Below, in pieces: positions 43,279-55,093 of a stretch of 64,000 nucleotides of DNA. A model generated the notes under the pieces. It was not told where the DNA came from. It saw only the letters and a list, made by a program, of their open reading frames with translations, and searched no databases. The translations under genes were made by a program, and so were the position numbers. Numbering within the stretch: the first letter of the stretch is position 1; every line of letters begins with the position of its first letter. The stretch lies in contig NZ_SPUI01000003.1 of the NCBI RefSeq assembly GCF_004522095.1, positions 868,001 through 932,000 of the forward strand, in the 5' to 3' direction. This DNA comes from Nocardioides sp. 503. GTDB lineage: Bacteria > Actinomycetota > Actinomycetes > Propionibacteriales > Nocardioidaceae.

Positions 43279-44166
43279 TCAGGATCGACGCAGGCCCGCT
43301 CGGGCGGCGGCGCGCACGGCGTCGGTCAGCCGGTTGAGCGCGGGGCTGTCGAGACGCCACCGCTGCCAGTAGAGGGGTACGTCGAGGCGGCTGCGGGCCG
43401 ACAGCGCGACGACCCGCCCCGAGGCGAGGTCGGGCTCCGACTGCGGCTCGGGCAGCATCCCCCAGCCGAGGCCGAGCCGCACCGCCTCGTGGAAGTCCGC
43501 CGACGTCGGCACCCGGTGCACGACCGGCGGCGGCGCGGCCGACCCGGTCCGCTCGACCAGGTGGTCGTGCTGCAGGGCGTCCTTCTCGTTGAAGACCACC
43601 ACCGGCATGTGCGCCCAGTCGAAGGAGCGACCGCGGCGCCAGCGCTCCGCGAAGTCCCGCGCGGCGACCGGCCGGTAGCGCAGCACGCCGAGCTGCTCGG
43701 AGACGCAGCCCTGCACGGCACGCGGCTCGGAGGTCACCACGGCGAGCACGTCGCCGGTGCGCAGGAGGTCGGCGGTGTGGGCCTGGTCGTCCACGTGCAG
43801 CGTCAGCACCGCGCCGGGCCACGCCGCCACCTCGGCCAGCACCGGACGGAACCAGGTCGCCAGCGAGTCGGCGTTGACCGCCACGGGGAGCGCGAGCCGC
43901 TCGCGGGCGCCCTCGTCGAGCGCGTCGCGCGCCTCGTCGTAGAGCAGGCGGGTCTGGCGCGCCAGTCGCAGCAGCGTCTCCCCCGCGGCCGTGGGCCGGC
44001 ACGGCGTCGTGCGCTGCACCAGCACCTGCCCCGCCGCCGACTCGAGCGCCCGCACGCGCTGGCTGATCGCGCTGGGGGTCACGTGCAGGTGCCGGGCGGC
44101 GGCGTCGAACGTGCCGTGCTCGACGATCGCGACCAGGGCGGCGAGCTGGGCGGGCTGTGGCTCCAT
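43279..44166 (-). CDS. lysG: LysG/ArgP-type LysR regulator
   Basis: 295 residues. N-terminal LysR HTH: QLAALVAIVEHGTFDAAARHL and VTPSAISQRVRALESAAGQVLV, the ArgP/LysG version. The substrate-binding domain includes LALPVAVNADSLATWFRPVL and VVFNEKDALQHDHLVER, both typical of LysG. Divergent from lysE, 69 bp apart, the standard LysG-LysE layout in which lysine or arginine-bound LysG activates the exporter. Confidence 0.93.
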   Translation of the reverse strand: MEPQPAQLAALVAIVEHGTFDAAARHLHVTPSAISQRVRALESAAGQVLVQRTTPCRPTAAGETLLRLARQTRLLYDEARDALDEGARERLALPVAVNADSLATWFRPVLAEVAAWPGAVLTLHVDDQAHTADLLRTGDVLAVVTSEPRAVQGCVSEQLGVLRYRPVAARDFAERWRRGRSFDWAHMPVVVFNEKDALQHDHLVERTGSAAPPPVVHRVPTSADFHEAVRLGLGWGMLPEPQSEPDLASGRVVALSARSRLDVPLYWQRWRLDSPALNRLTDAVRAAARAGLRRS

Positions 44167-44235
44167 GAAGCGATGCTAATGATCATCCAGGATCTTTCAC
44201 TGGTCTGATGGTGCGCCAGCACCTAGCGTCGTCCC

Positions 44236-44835
44236 GTGCTGCACTCCGCCTCCGCCGGTCTCGTGACCGGCCTGACCCTGATCATCGCCATCGGCGCGCA
44301 GAACGCGTTCGTGCTGCGGCAGGGCCTGGTACGGCAGTACGTCGGTCCCGTCGTGGCCGTCTGCGCGCTCTCCGACCTGGTGCTCATCGTCGCGGGCGTC
44401 AGCGGGATCGGCAGCGTGGTCGAGGAGGCGTCGTGGGTGCTCGACGTGGTGACGTGGCTCGGCGTCGCCTTCCTCACCTGGTACGGCGTGAGGTCGCTGC
44501 AGCGGGCCCGGCGCCCCCAGTCGCTGGCCGCCGCGCGGGCCGGCGCCCCGAGCCTGCGCCGCGCGGTGGGCACCGCGGTGGCGCTCACCTGGCTCAACCC
44601 GCACGTCTACCTCGACACCGTGCTGCTGCTCGGGTCGATCGCGACCGCGGAGGGCGACGGCCGGTGGTGGTTCGCGGCCGGCGCCGGAGCCGCCAGCGTG
44701 CTGTGGTTCACCGCACTCGGCTTCGGCTCGCGCTTCGCCGAGCGCCTGTTCTCCACCCCGCGGGCGTGGCGGGTGCTGGACGTCGTCATCGGCCTCACGA
44801 TGCTCGCCATCGCGCTCCGCCTGGCGCTGGGCTGA
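44236..44835 (+). CDS. lysE: LysE-type basic amino acid exporter
   Basis: 199 residues from GTG 44236, with the six-helix LysE/RhtB layout. IIAIGAQNAFVLRQGLVRQYV is the N-terminal family signature. GVAFLTWYGVRSLQRA and TAVALTWLNPHVYLDTVLLLGS (with the N-P helix break) follow. It exports L-lysine or L-arginine when intracellular levels are high. Paired divergently with lysG; the shared intergenic region contains a near-palindromic ATGATCAT (44177-44184), possibly part of the LysG site. Confidence 0.95.
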   Translation: MLHSASAGLVTGLTLIIAIGAQNAFVLRQGLVRQYVGPVVAVCALSDLVLIVAGVSGIGSVVEEASWVLDVVTWLGVAFLTWYGVRSLQRARRPQSLAAARAGAPSLRRAVGTAVALTWLNPHVYLDTVLLLGSIATAEGDGRWWFAAGAGAASVLWFTALGFGSRFAERLFSTPRAWRVLDVVIGLTMLAIALRLALG

Positions 44836-44867
44836 CCCGCCGGGCGGCGTTCACTAGGCTGCGGCCC

Positions 44868-45683
44868 ATGACCGACCAGGAACGTCTTGCCGGGTACGTC
44901 GAGGTGTGGTGGGAGGCGATCCACGACCTCACCGCCGTCCTCGAGTCGCTGAGCCCCGAGGAGTGGGACCTGCCCACCGACCTGCCGGGCTGGGACGTCC
45001 GCGCCGTCGCCGCCCACATCGCGCACCTGGAGGGCATCCTCGCGGGCGCGCCGGAGGAGACCGCCGAGGTCGGTGAGCCGGCGCACGTGACGGGGTTGAT
45101 GGGGCTCTACACCGAGATCGGCGTGGTCAACCGCCGTGGCGCCGACCCCGACGCGCTCATCAACGAGATCCGCGCCGCCGCGACCGCCCGGCACACGGCG
45201 CTGCTGGCCGACCCGCCCACCGACGGCCAGGCCAAGCCGGCCGTCATCTTCGCCGGCGTGCCGTGGACCTGGGAGACCCTGCTGCGCAACCGCCCGCTCG
45301 ACGTGTGGATGCACGAGCAGGACGTACGCCGCGCGGTCGGCCGGCCCGGCGGCATGGACGGTGCGCCGGCGCGGCACACCGCGGAGTACCTCGCCGAGAG
45401 CCTCGGCTACGTCCTGGCCAAGAAGGCCGGCGCACCCGCCGGCTCGACGCTGGTGCTGGAGATGGCCGGCAGCGAGCCGTTCGCCTTCGCCGTCAACGAC
45501 GCCGGTCGCGGCGAGCGGCTCCCCGCACCGCCGCCCGAGCCGACCGCCTGCCTGCGCATGGACCGCGCCAGCTTCGTGGTGCTCGCCGGCGGCCGCCGGC
45601 CCGCCGAGCCCGGCGCGGTCGAGGTGGTCGGCGACACCGATCTCGGCAGCCGGGTCGTCGGCGCGATGGCGACGACGCCATGA
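44868..45683 (+). CDS. Maleylpyruvate isomerase family mycothiol-dependent enzyme
   Basis: 271 residues from ATG 44868. Members of this DinB-like family are mycothiol-dependent or metal-binding enzymes. The helix-bundle part has DLPGWDVRAVAAHIAHLEGI with His ligands. The second conserved His-Glu-Asp lies in RPLDVWMHEQDVRRAVG. The MDMPI_C domain (about 165-265) ends the protein with RMDRASFVVLAGGR. Followed by the SDR gene with an ATGA overlap, so the two are coupled; both may act on one xenobiotic or carbonyl substrate, but this is inference. Confidence 0.85.
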   Translation: MTDQERLAGYVEVWWEAIHDLTAVLESLSPEEWDLPTDLPGWDVRAVAAHIAHLEGILAGAPEETAEVGEPAHVTGLMGLYTEIGVVNRRGADPDALINEIRAAATARHTALLADPPTDGQAKPAVIFAGVPWTWETLLRNRPLDVWMHEQDVRRAVGRPGGMDGAPARHTAEYLAESLGYVLAKKAGAPAGSTLVLEMAGSEPFAFAVNDAGRGERLPAPPPEPTACLRMDRASFVVLAGGRRPAEPGAVEVVGDTDLGSRVVGAMATTP

Positions 45684-46606
45684 GCGCCTGGCGGCTCGAC
45701 GACATCCCCGACCAGACCGGCAGGACCGTGCTGGTCACCGGCACGACGGTCGGCGGCCTCGGCCACCACACCGCCCTCGAGCTGGCCCGGCGTGGCGCCC
45801 GGGTGATCCTCTCGGGGCGCTCGGAGGCCAAGCTCGACGAGACCGAGAAGGAGATCCGCGGCGAGGTCCCCGACGCGCTGCTCGACAAGCTCACCGTCGA
45901 CCTCTCCGACCTCGGCTCGGTGCGGGCGGCGGGCGAGCGCGCGACGGCGTTCGGGCCGATCGACGTGCTGGTCAACAACGCCGGCGTCATGGGCACGGCC
46001 TACTCCCGCACTGCCGACGGCCTCGAGCTGCAGCTGGCGACCAACCACTTCGGGCCGTTCCTGCTCACCGGGCTCTTGATGCCCCAGCTCCTCGCGAGCG
46101 GCGATGCGCGGGTCGTCAACGTGTCCTCGATCTTCCACCGCTTCGCCAAGGCGGCGCCGCTCGGCGACCCGCACGTGCAGGAGGGCCGCTACTCCAAGTG
46201 GCCCGTCTACGGCGCGAGCAAGCTGGCCAACCTGCTGTCCACCTACGAGCTCGAGCGCCGGGCCACCGCGGCCGACCTGCCGCTGCACGCCTACGCCGCC
46301 CACCCGGGCTTCGCCGGCACACACCTGGCCGCCAACGGCCAGTACGGCCGGTCCTCGGGCGGCATCGCGACGATCCTGGACGCGGCGATCCGCGCGGTCT
46401 CGCAGTCGGCGTCGGCCGGCGCCTGGCCGAGCCTGATGGCGGCGACCGCCGACCTGCCCGGCGGCACCTTCTGCGGGCCCAGCGGCCTGGGCGAGATGGC
46501 CGGCGCGCCGCAGGTCGTCACCAGCGACAAGGCGTCGCGCGACCCCGAGTCGCAGCGACGGCTGTGGGAGCTCAGCGAGCAGACGACCGGCATCTCCTAC
46601 CCCTGA
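45680..46606 (+). CDS. SDR family NAD(P)-dependent oxidoreductase
   Basis: 308 residues, start ATG 45680 overlapping the preceding stop. Rossmann: VLVTGTTVGGLGHHTALELARRGARVI (read in parts), NNAGVMGTAY and the catalytic YGASKLANLLSTYELERRA (Tyr-x3-Lys). Resembles retinol-dehydrogenase-like 'oxidoreductase' SDRs rather than fabG-type. Works on an aldehyde, ketone or alcohol. Translationally coupled to the mycothiol-dependent enzyme gene. Confidence 0.93.
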   Translation: MSAWRLDDIPDQTGRTVLVTGTTVGGLGHHTALELARRGARVILSGRSEAKLDETEKEIRGEVPDALLDKLTVDLSDLGSVRAAGERATAFGPIDVLVNNAGVMGTAYSRTADGLELQLATNHFGPFLLTGLLMPQLLASGDARVVNVSSIFHRFAKAAPLGDPHVQEGRYSKWPVYGASKLANLLSTYELERRATAADLPLHAYAAHPGFAGTHLAANGQYGRSSGGIATILDAAIRAVSQSASAGAWPSLMAATADLPGGTFCGPSGLGEMAGAPQVVTSDKASRDPESQRRLWELSEQTTGISYP

Positions 46607-46674
46607 CCAAAGTCGCAACAGGTCCGACCCCGGGCCGATGCGGCGACCCCGGCGGGCGACCTAGCGTCGTGGCC

Positions 46675-47364
46675 ATGCCCACCGACGCGCCGCTCCAGAC
46701 CTGGGAGCTGCGCGTTGACGGCCGCGCCCACCGCGTGGAGGTGCGCGGCTCGGTGTCGCGACGCATCCAGTGGTGGGTCGACGGCGACCTGGTGCTGGAC
46801 AAGAAGAGCGCGGACGACAAGCCGCGCCTGACCGCCCCTGACCGGCCGGAGGTCGGTGCCCTGTCGCTGCGCTTCAGCGGCCTCGGCAAGCCGCGCCGGG
46901 CCACGGTCACCCCGCAGGGTCAGCTGACCGGCATCGACCTGGACCCCGAGGAGGACAGCCCGGCGGCGGCGTACGAGGACCGCGTGCGGGCGAACCCGCG
47001 TCGCTACGCGCTCGTGCAGACCGCGGGCGGCGTGGCCGCGGTGGTGGTGCCGATCCTGGTGACCCTGCTGCTGGCGCGGGTCGCCTTCTCGATCGACTGG
47101 CCCGACTGGGACCTGCCGAGCATCCCCTGGCCGAACCTGCCGTCGCTGCCGTCCATCCCGCTGCCCGACCTGCCGGACCTGCCCGACGTCAGCCTGCCGG
47201 GATGGCTGGAGTGGGCGCTGGACAACGCCCACTTCGTGTGGCCGGTGATCCTCGCGTTCGTCGTGGCCCGCGGCGAGATCGCCCGGCGCCGCAAGCAGGA
47301 CGAGCTGCGCGCCCGGGCCCGCGCGGAGGCGCAGGACCGCGACGACGGCGAGGCCTCGTCCTAG
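46675..47364 (+). CDS. Membrane protein with Leu-Pro repeat linker
   Basis: 229 residues. The N-terminal 100 residues form a soluble beta domain (TWELRVDGRAHRVEVRGS to GIDLDPEEDS). Then comes a TM helix (about 118-136) with LVQTAGGVAAVVVPILVTLLL. Between this and a second TM helix (about 182-200, HFVWPVILAFVVARG) lies a striking run of Pro every second to third residue: WDLPSIPWPNLPSLPSIPLP and then DLPDLPDVSLPGW. The last 25 residues are charged. No family recognised. It is convergent with the alpha/beta hydrolase gene, sharing 4 bp. Confidence 0.7.
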   Translation: MPTDAPLQTWELRVDGRAHRVEVRGSVSRRIQWWVDGDLVLDKKSADDKPRLTAPDRPEVGALSLRFSGLGKPRRATVTPQGQLTGIDLDPEEDSPAAAYEDRVRANPRRYALVQTAGGVAAVVVPILVTLLLARVAFSIDWPDWDLPSIPWPNLPSLPSIPLPDLPDLPDVSLPGWLEWALDNAHFVWPVILAFVVARGEIARRRKQDELRARARAEAQDRDDGEASS

Positions 47365-48197
47365 GAGGTCGCGAACGCCTTGGTCAGGAACGGCACGGCG
47401 AGGGCGAGGACCTCGTCGGGGGACTGGGTGTGCGGGTAGTGCCCGACGCCCTCGAGGACGACCAGCTCGCCGAGCCCGTCGGGCAGGTCGGCCACGACCT
47501 TCTCGCCCTCGGCGACCGGGTCGGCCCAGTCGGGGTCCACGCTGCCCTGGACCACGAGGACCGGGCACGCGACCTTCGAGAGCATGGCGCCGGCGTCGGC
47601 CGGGTCGGTCTTGGTCATGGCCTGCAGCGCCTTCATGCGCCCGGGCTCCGAGAGCTTCGCGTCGATGCGCGCCAGCTCGGCGTCCCAGTCGGCCGGCTTC
47701 ACGGGGATCGCCAGGTCGAGGTACTTCTTCCAGCTCGAGAGCCGGCCGAAGATCATCGTGCCGAGCAGGCGCAGGGAGCCCTTGCGGAAGCGCGGATTGG
47801 TGAACATCGCGCCGAGGGGGATCTTCTGCGCCCGGGTGAACGGCGCGAGCTCGATGAGGCCCACGACCAGCTCCGGCGCCGTGGCCGCGGCGACGGTCGC
47901 GGCGCCGCCGCTGATGGACTGGCCGATGATCACCGCCGGGCCGCCGAGGTGGCGCACCAGCGCGACGAGGTCGCCGCCCATCGCGGTGCGGCTGTAGTCG
48001 TCCCAGCCGAGGCTGGAGTCGCCGCTGCCCCGGATGTCGAGGTTGGCGACCCGGTAGCCGGCCTGCACCAGCAGGGGCACCAGGAACCGGTAGGAGTGAC
48101 GCGAGTCGCCCATGCCGTGGGCGAGCACCACCAGCGGGCCCTCCCCCGTCACGTCGTAGGCGAGGGTAAAGCTGTCGATGGTCAGCGTGTCGGTCAT
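47361..48197 (-). CDS. Alpha/beta fold hydrolase
   Basis: 278 residues from ATG 48197 (an outer ATG at 48263 is less well supported and runs into the promoter). Catalytic features: oxyanion HGMGDSRHSY, nucleophile elbow GQSISGG (Ser in G-x-S-x-S instead of G-x-S-x-G), late Asp in VVQGSVDPDWADP, and the final His in EGVGHYPH. Typical of esterase/epoxide-hydrolase-like actinobacterial enzymes with unknown substrates. The leader contains TTGGCT/AGCCAA and repeated GGCTAA motifs that may bind a local regulator. Confidence 0.88.
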   Translation of the reverse strand: MTDTLTIDSFTLAYDVTGEGPLVVLAHGMGDSRHSYRFLVPLLVQAGYRVANLDIRGSGDSSLGWDDYSRTAMGGDLVALVRHLGGPAVIIGQSISGGAATVAAATAPELVVGLIELAPFTRAQKIPLGAMFTNPRFRKGSLRLLGTMIFGRLSSWKKYLDLAIPVKPADWDAELARIDAKLSEPGRMKALQAMTKTDPADAGAMLSKVACPVLVVQGSVDPDWADPVAEGEKVVADLPDGLGELVVLEGVGHYPHTQSPDEVLALAVPFLTKAFATS

Positions 48198-48212
48198 GAC
48201 GGCTCCTGGGGC

Positions 48213-48254
48213 TTGGCTCGTTGGATTAGCCCTAAAGTTAATGTCGTTAGCCAA
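48213..48254 (-). promoter_or_regulatory. Repeated GGCTAA motif in the hydrolase promoter
   Basis: On the minus strand GGCTAA occurs twice, 21 bp apart (48226 and 48247 on the plus strand), inside outer TTGGCT/AGCCAA arms (48213-48218, 48249-48254). The region is AT-rich compared with its neighbours and lies 16-57 bp before the hydrolase ATG. It could serve a TetR/MarR-type repressor; no such gene is adjacent. Confidence 0.35.
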
Positions 48255-48282
48255 AACTGTCAAGAGGAGTCGAAGGATCGGC

Positions 48283-49881
48283 CTAGCGGCGGTCGCGCAC
48301 GCGCACGAGCCCGGCCAGCGTGGCGACGTACGCCGAGCCGTCGGGGGCCAGCGTGACCGCGGAGTAGTGGTTGTTGAACATCGAGCCGATGCCCGTGCGC
48401 ACCGACCAGACGGTGCGGCCGGTGCGGGCGTCGAGGGCGGTGAAGTACCACGCGTTGACGCCCAGCAGGCTGGAGCGCTTGGTGTAGGCGTAGACGAGGC
48501 CGGTCTCGAGCGAGACCTTGGCGACCGACGTCGGCGCGACGGCCTCCGAGGTCCAAGCCAGCTCGCACTCGCCGTCGGCGACGTCGACGCGCGCGAAGCC
48601 GCCCTGCGGCGTGAAGCCGAGCAGCGTGCTGAGCGGGTTGCGGTAGCCGTGGTTGTTCTCCACGATCACCCCGTCGCCCACCGAGACCAGGGAGTTGTCG
48701 GTCGCGCTGGCGCCGTCGGCGAAGACCGCGCGCTGGCAGACCAGGTCGCCGTCGTCGGTGTCGTAGAGCTGCACCCGCATGCGCGGCTCGGCGTTGTCGG
48801 TGATGGCCACGAGCCCGCCCGGCAGGATCGTGGGGGTGGTCCCGCTGCCGCGGCTCAGCTGGCCGGGCTTGGTCTTCGTGCCGCGGTCGTACGGCGCACG
48901 CCAGCGCACCGCGGGCCGCCGGGCGCGGTCGGCGCCGAGCCGGTAGAGGGCGTCGACGGTGACCGCGTAGACGCCGCCGTCGCGCCCGACCGCCAGCGAG
49001 TTGGAGATCTCCTCGCCCAGGTCGAGCACGGTGACCTTGCCGGTGCCGTTGTCGACGAAGCCCACCCGTCCGTCCTCGGTCGCGTACCAGATCCGGCCCT
49101 CCCAGTCGGGCATCAGCGCGACCAGGCAGTCGTCCTCGGGCACCTGCTTCGTGAGGTCGTACGTCGCCTGCACGGTGAGGTCCGGCTCGCCGTCGCCGTC
49201 GGCGGTCGTCACCACCACGATGGTGCGCTCGGTCGTGGCCGCGACCGCGCGGTCCTGGTCGTCGAGGAAGAAGTAGGAGCCCCCGCAGAGGTCCTCCCAC
49301 CGCCGCTTGCCGTTGCCGTTGTCGCGGCGGGGCGGCAGGTCGAGGGTGTCCTGCGGGCGCATCGACTCGGGGTCGATCACCTGCAGCACCGGCCCCGACC
49401 AGCTCCCGCACATCGCCACGAGCCGCTGGTGGGTGTCGAAGGCGAGCGTGGCGCACTCCTTGACGCCGTACCAGGCGGTGTCGACCTCGGGGGACTCACC
49501 GAGCGGCCCCGGACCGGCGTACGCGTCGGAGGACCAGCCGTCGTTGTGCATCGAGCTGCTGCCGTTGGCCGCGAGCCGCGGGTGCTGCGGCACGTCGAGC
49601 TCGATCGGCCGCGGGATCGCCGGGCGCCCGGTGTAGCGCGGTGCCGTCATCGCCCCGATCCCCGGCGGGACCGGCAGGTAGCCGTCCGGGACCAGCACGA
49701 CGATCCCGACCAGCGCGACGACCGTCGCCGCCCAGATCGCGACCACCCGCCGCGTCGGCCGCAGCCAGTGTCGCACTCGGGGGTGAGCCAGCGCGGCAAG
49801 GGCGAGCAGCAGCATCAACGGCCCCACCGCCCACACCAGCACGCCCACCGCGACGAGCGCGGCCGACCGCTGGAACCTCAC
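48283..49881 (-). CDS. Membrane-anchored PQQ-like beta-propeller protein
   Basis: 532 residues from GTG 49881. Two N-terminal TM segments (about 5-30 and 45-64) anchor it. The rest (about 85-532) is a propeller with PQQ/Ig-like blades, such as TLAFDTHQRLVAMCGSWSG, RTIVVVTTADGDGEPDLTV and the last AWYFTALDARTGRTVWSVR with SAVTLAPDGSAYVATLAGL. It resembles quinoprotein-like propellers without clear cofactor ligands. Probably an envelope protein of unknown binding partner. Its start is followed upstream by an intergenic palindrome at 49911-49943. Confidence 0.72.
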   Translation of the reverse strand: MRFQRSAALVAVGVLVWAVGPLMLLLALAALAHPRVRHWLRPTRRVVAIWAATVVALVGIVVLVPDGYLPVPPGIGAMTAPRYTGRPAIPRPIELDVPQHPRLAANGSSSMHNDGWSSDAYAGPGPLGESPEVDTAWYGVKECATLAFDTHQRLVAMCGSWSGPVLQVIDPESMRPQDTLDLPPRRDNGNGKRRWEDLCGGSYFFLDDQDRAVAATTERTIVVVTTADGDGEPDLTVQATYDLTKQVPEDDCLVALMPDWEGRIWYATEDGRVGFVDNGTGKVTVLDLGEEISNSLAVGRDGGVYAVTVDALYRLGADRARRPAVRWRAPYDRGTKTKPGQLSRGSGTTPTILPGGLVAITDNAEPRMRVQLYDTDDGDLVCQRAVFADGASATDNSLVSVGDGVIVENNHGYRNPLSTLLGFTPQGGFARVDVADGECELAWTSEAVAPTSVAKVSLETGLVYAYTKRSSLLGVNAWYFTALDARTGRTVWSVRTGIGSMFNNHYSAVTLAPDGSAYVATLAGLVRVRDRR

Positions 49882-49910
49882 GGATGCAGCGTAGAGGGGT
49901 CACCGCCGTG

Positions 49911-49943
49911 GGTTGAGGAGGGACGAAGTCCCGTCTCGAAACC
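49911..49943. repeat. GGTTGAG...CTCGAAACC intergenic palindrome, copy 3
   Basis: 33 bp, inner stem GGGAC-GAA-GTCCC. Lies between the propeller gene start and the M28 peptidase stop. Same family as 27037-27137 and 51310-51342. Confidence 0.85.
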
Positions 49944-49953
49944 CCCAGAGCCG

Positions 49954-51258
<1,305 letters not shown>

Positions 51259-51309
51259 CTAGGGACCGCCGCCGTCCGCGATAAGCGGGGAAACCCTCGC
51301 GTCGCCGTT

Positions 51310-51342
51310 GGTTGAGGAGGGACGAAGTCCCGCCTCGAAACC
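51310..51342. repeat. GGTTGAG...CTCGAAACC intergenic palindrome, copy 4
   Basis: 33 bp, same inner stem as copy 3 (GGGAC-GAA-GTCCC) with one change outside the stem. Lies between the M28 gene and pgm. Confidence 0.85.
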
Positions 51343-51361
51343 CGGCGACCCCACCGCCACC

Positions 51362-51402
51362 GGTGGTCGAGCAGCGAGCGCCAGCGAGCGCACGTCGAGA
51401 CC
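51362..51402. repeat. GGTGGTCGAG...GTCGAGACC intergenic palindrome, second copy
   Basis: 41 bp, one base longer than the copy at 38286-38325 in the GAGCG-rich centre. It sits 20 bp after the GGTTGAG copy, so the two families are neighbours here as in the 38.3 kb cluster. Confidence 0.8.
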
Positions 51403-51461
51403 CCCGCACCCAACCGCCACCGCAACCCCCCAGCCCCGCCCGAGCAGGCATGATGTGCGAC

Positions 51462-53108
<1,647 letters not shown>

Positions 53109-53299
53109 GGGATGCTCACCTCTGGGTGCTGACGTACCGCGCAATGACAAAGGCCAGGGCCTCGCACACGACCCAGCTGGCGCCCATCACTCAAGTTGGA
53201 AGCGTCTGGTCGTCCGCCGCAACATTCGATGGTTCCTTATCTCTGAATGCGGTCAGACCATGACTAAACGCAGAACAGTTGCCATCGCAGGCGACGGAA

Positions 53300-55093
53300 C
53301 TACTGATCGTGGCGGAGACACGCCGCTATTGACGAGACTAGCTCGACAACGTCGCGACTTATCTCTGCGCGCGGGATATTCTTCGCCAGCGAATGGGCGT
53401 TGACTGTCTTAGCGTCGCGAAACTGAAGTTGACTGTTTATCTGACGAAGTACAGCCTTCGCATCTACCAGAGCAATTCGACCTTCGACAGTTTCCCACGT
53501 CTTTGCGAACTCTTTGGCTGAGCTTACCAAGATAGTTTTGTCCGCGCTACCGGCAGTGGAACTTCCTTTGAGTTTGCGTTCAGCCATGCGTTGTGCTTGT
53601 AGATCGTCGCGCGCCTCGTTTTCGAGACTGGCTATCGAATCTTGCAAAAGGGTTTCCGCGTCGGATGGAGACAAACCAGAGACTTTTGCTATTGCTCGCG
53701 CGTTGAGTAAGTAGTTCTCTAGCTCGCGGCATCTCCAAATATGGACGTGCGCGCCTGCAGCCGCCAACGCAGCCGTCTCGAGGCGGACCGCCTCGGAACT
53801 ACGCATATCGCCGTCCAGCACGACGATGGTCTCGACTGTACTTCCCAAGGCAGACATCGTCTCCGCGAAAGCGCCAGCAAGCGCGTTCCGGCTGAATCCT
53901 CCGAGCGGAATCGTGGCATATCCATCTGAGGACGCCACGTCACGAACACCAAGCTGGCGCGCCATATGCGCAATTATCGGCACGTCGTCGCCCTCAACGA
54001 AAAGAGCGAGGTTGCTGCGGAGAGCTCGGCCCACACCCAATTCGTAGCCGCTGCCAAGCCGCCGCCCCATCAGTCCAAGGGCGCCGTCACTGCGAGGGCG
54101 TTCAGCGGTCCGCCGTGAACGATCGATCCAAACGGCGCTGCCAGGCTCAGCCTCGGCCAAGATTTCGACGCTATGCGTCGCAAGGACGGTCTGCTGCCCG
54201 GTGGCGAACAGCGCCCTCGCCAACCGACGCTGCAGATCAGGGTGCAGGAAAACATCGGGTTCATCCAGAAGAACCACTGGCGCCGTCCGCTGCCCCCAGA
54301 TGTGGAATAGAGCCTGAAGCCAAATTTGAATACCGTCTCCCGCCCAGGTGATCTCGCGCTCCCGCCTGGTTCCTTCTTCTTCGTAGTACAGGTCAAGGTC
54401 GTCCTCAGTGGTTCCCATTGCACGATGGAGACTGAGGTTAGAGACCTCAGGGGTGCGCTCGTAGACGTATGCTCTGAAGTCGTCCCACTCTGGAGTCGCC
54501 AGCCGATACAAAGCATTCCTGAAGTATCGACTGGAGCGCCGACTCGTTTGATGGCGTCGAAATGTTTCATCGCCCACATAACTTTCGCGGTCATCCAGAG
54601 GCGTAAGTGTGGGAACCACAGCAATCTCAGGAACCAATTCCTGCGCAGCCTTCCGCGGCTGCATGATCTGACCGCCATCAGGCGGAAATACGAAGAACGT
54701 TCCGTTCGGCGGCCGATCGTACTCATCTGCCTCTCGAATATCTTCCCACGAAGCTATGAGTCGAACGCCGCTGGTCAGAAGGAGTTCGATCCGGGTTTCA
54801 ACGGGAAGGAAGTCGTGACGAATGTTCTCGTGAGCGAATGCCGAGTTCTCGACGGCAGCCGCACTAATTGACCATCCAGCGACACCTCGACCTTCCACCT
54901 CGCCTGAACTATTCGGTCTTGCCCGCCTGGCGGCCGGAAGCATGGCCGCCAGAAGTCGGAGGGCCCCTAAGGCGGTTGACTTTCCGGCATTATTCGCACC
55001 GACCAGAACGTTGGTGTGCCTAAACGAGATTGTGTGATCCGCGAAACCCTTGTAGTTTACAAGTTTTAGAGACCGGAGTTTGATGTCGCCCAT
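53300..55093 (-). CDS. OLD-type AAA ATPase with C-terminal TOPRIM nuclease
   Basis: 597 residues from ATG 55093 (MGDIKLRSLKLVNYKGF), chosen because OLD-family proteins start this way; an outer ATG at 55174 adds 27 residues of unusual composition. Walker A is GANNAGKST (about 32-40). The signature/late half has APVVLLDEPDVFLHPDLQRRL (Walker B with the D-loop), then LATHSVEIL. The TOPRIM part has LALFVEGDDVPIIAH (Glu) and IVVLDGDMRS (Asp-x-Asp). The architecture matches OLD/GajA-type nucleases that cut DNA in phage defence. No UvrD-like GajB helicase is beside it; instead a membrane hydrolase gene precedes it on the same strand. Confidence 0.88.
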   Translation of the reverse strand: MGDIKLRSLKLVNYKGFADHTISFRHTNVLVGANNAGKSTALGALRLLAAMLPAARRARPNSSGEVEGRGVAGWSISAAAVENSAFAHENIRHDFLPVETRIELLLTSGVRLIASWEDIREADEYDRPPNGTFFVFPPDGGQIMQPRKAAQELVPEIAVVPTLTPLDDRESYVGDETFRRHQTSRRSSRYFRNALYRLATPEWDDFRAYVYERTPEVSNLSLHRAMGTTEDDLDLYYEEEGTRREREITWAGDGIQIWLQALFHIWGQRTAPVVLLDEPDVFLHPDLQRRLARALFATGQQTVLATHSVEILAEAEPGSAVWIDRSRRTAERPRSDGALGLMGRRLGSGYELGVGRALRSNLALFVEGDDVPIIAHMARQLGVRDVASSDGYATIPLGGFSRNALAGAFAETMSALGSTVETIVVLDGDMRSSEAVRLETAALAAAGAHVHIWRCRELENYLLNARAIAKVSGLSPSDAETLLQDSIASLENEARDDLQAQRMAERKLKGSSTAGSADKTILVSSAKEFAKTWETVEGRIALVDAKAVLRQINSQLQFRDAKTVNAHSLAKNIPRAEISRDVVELVSSIAACLRHDQ

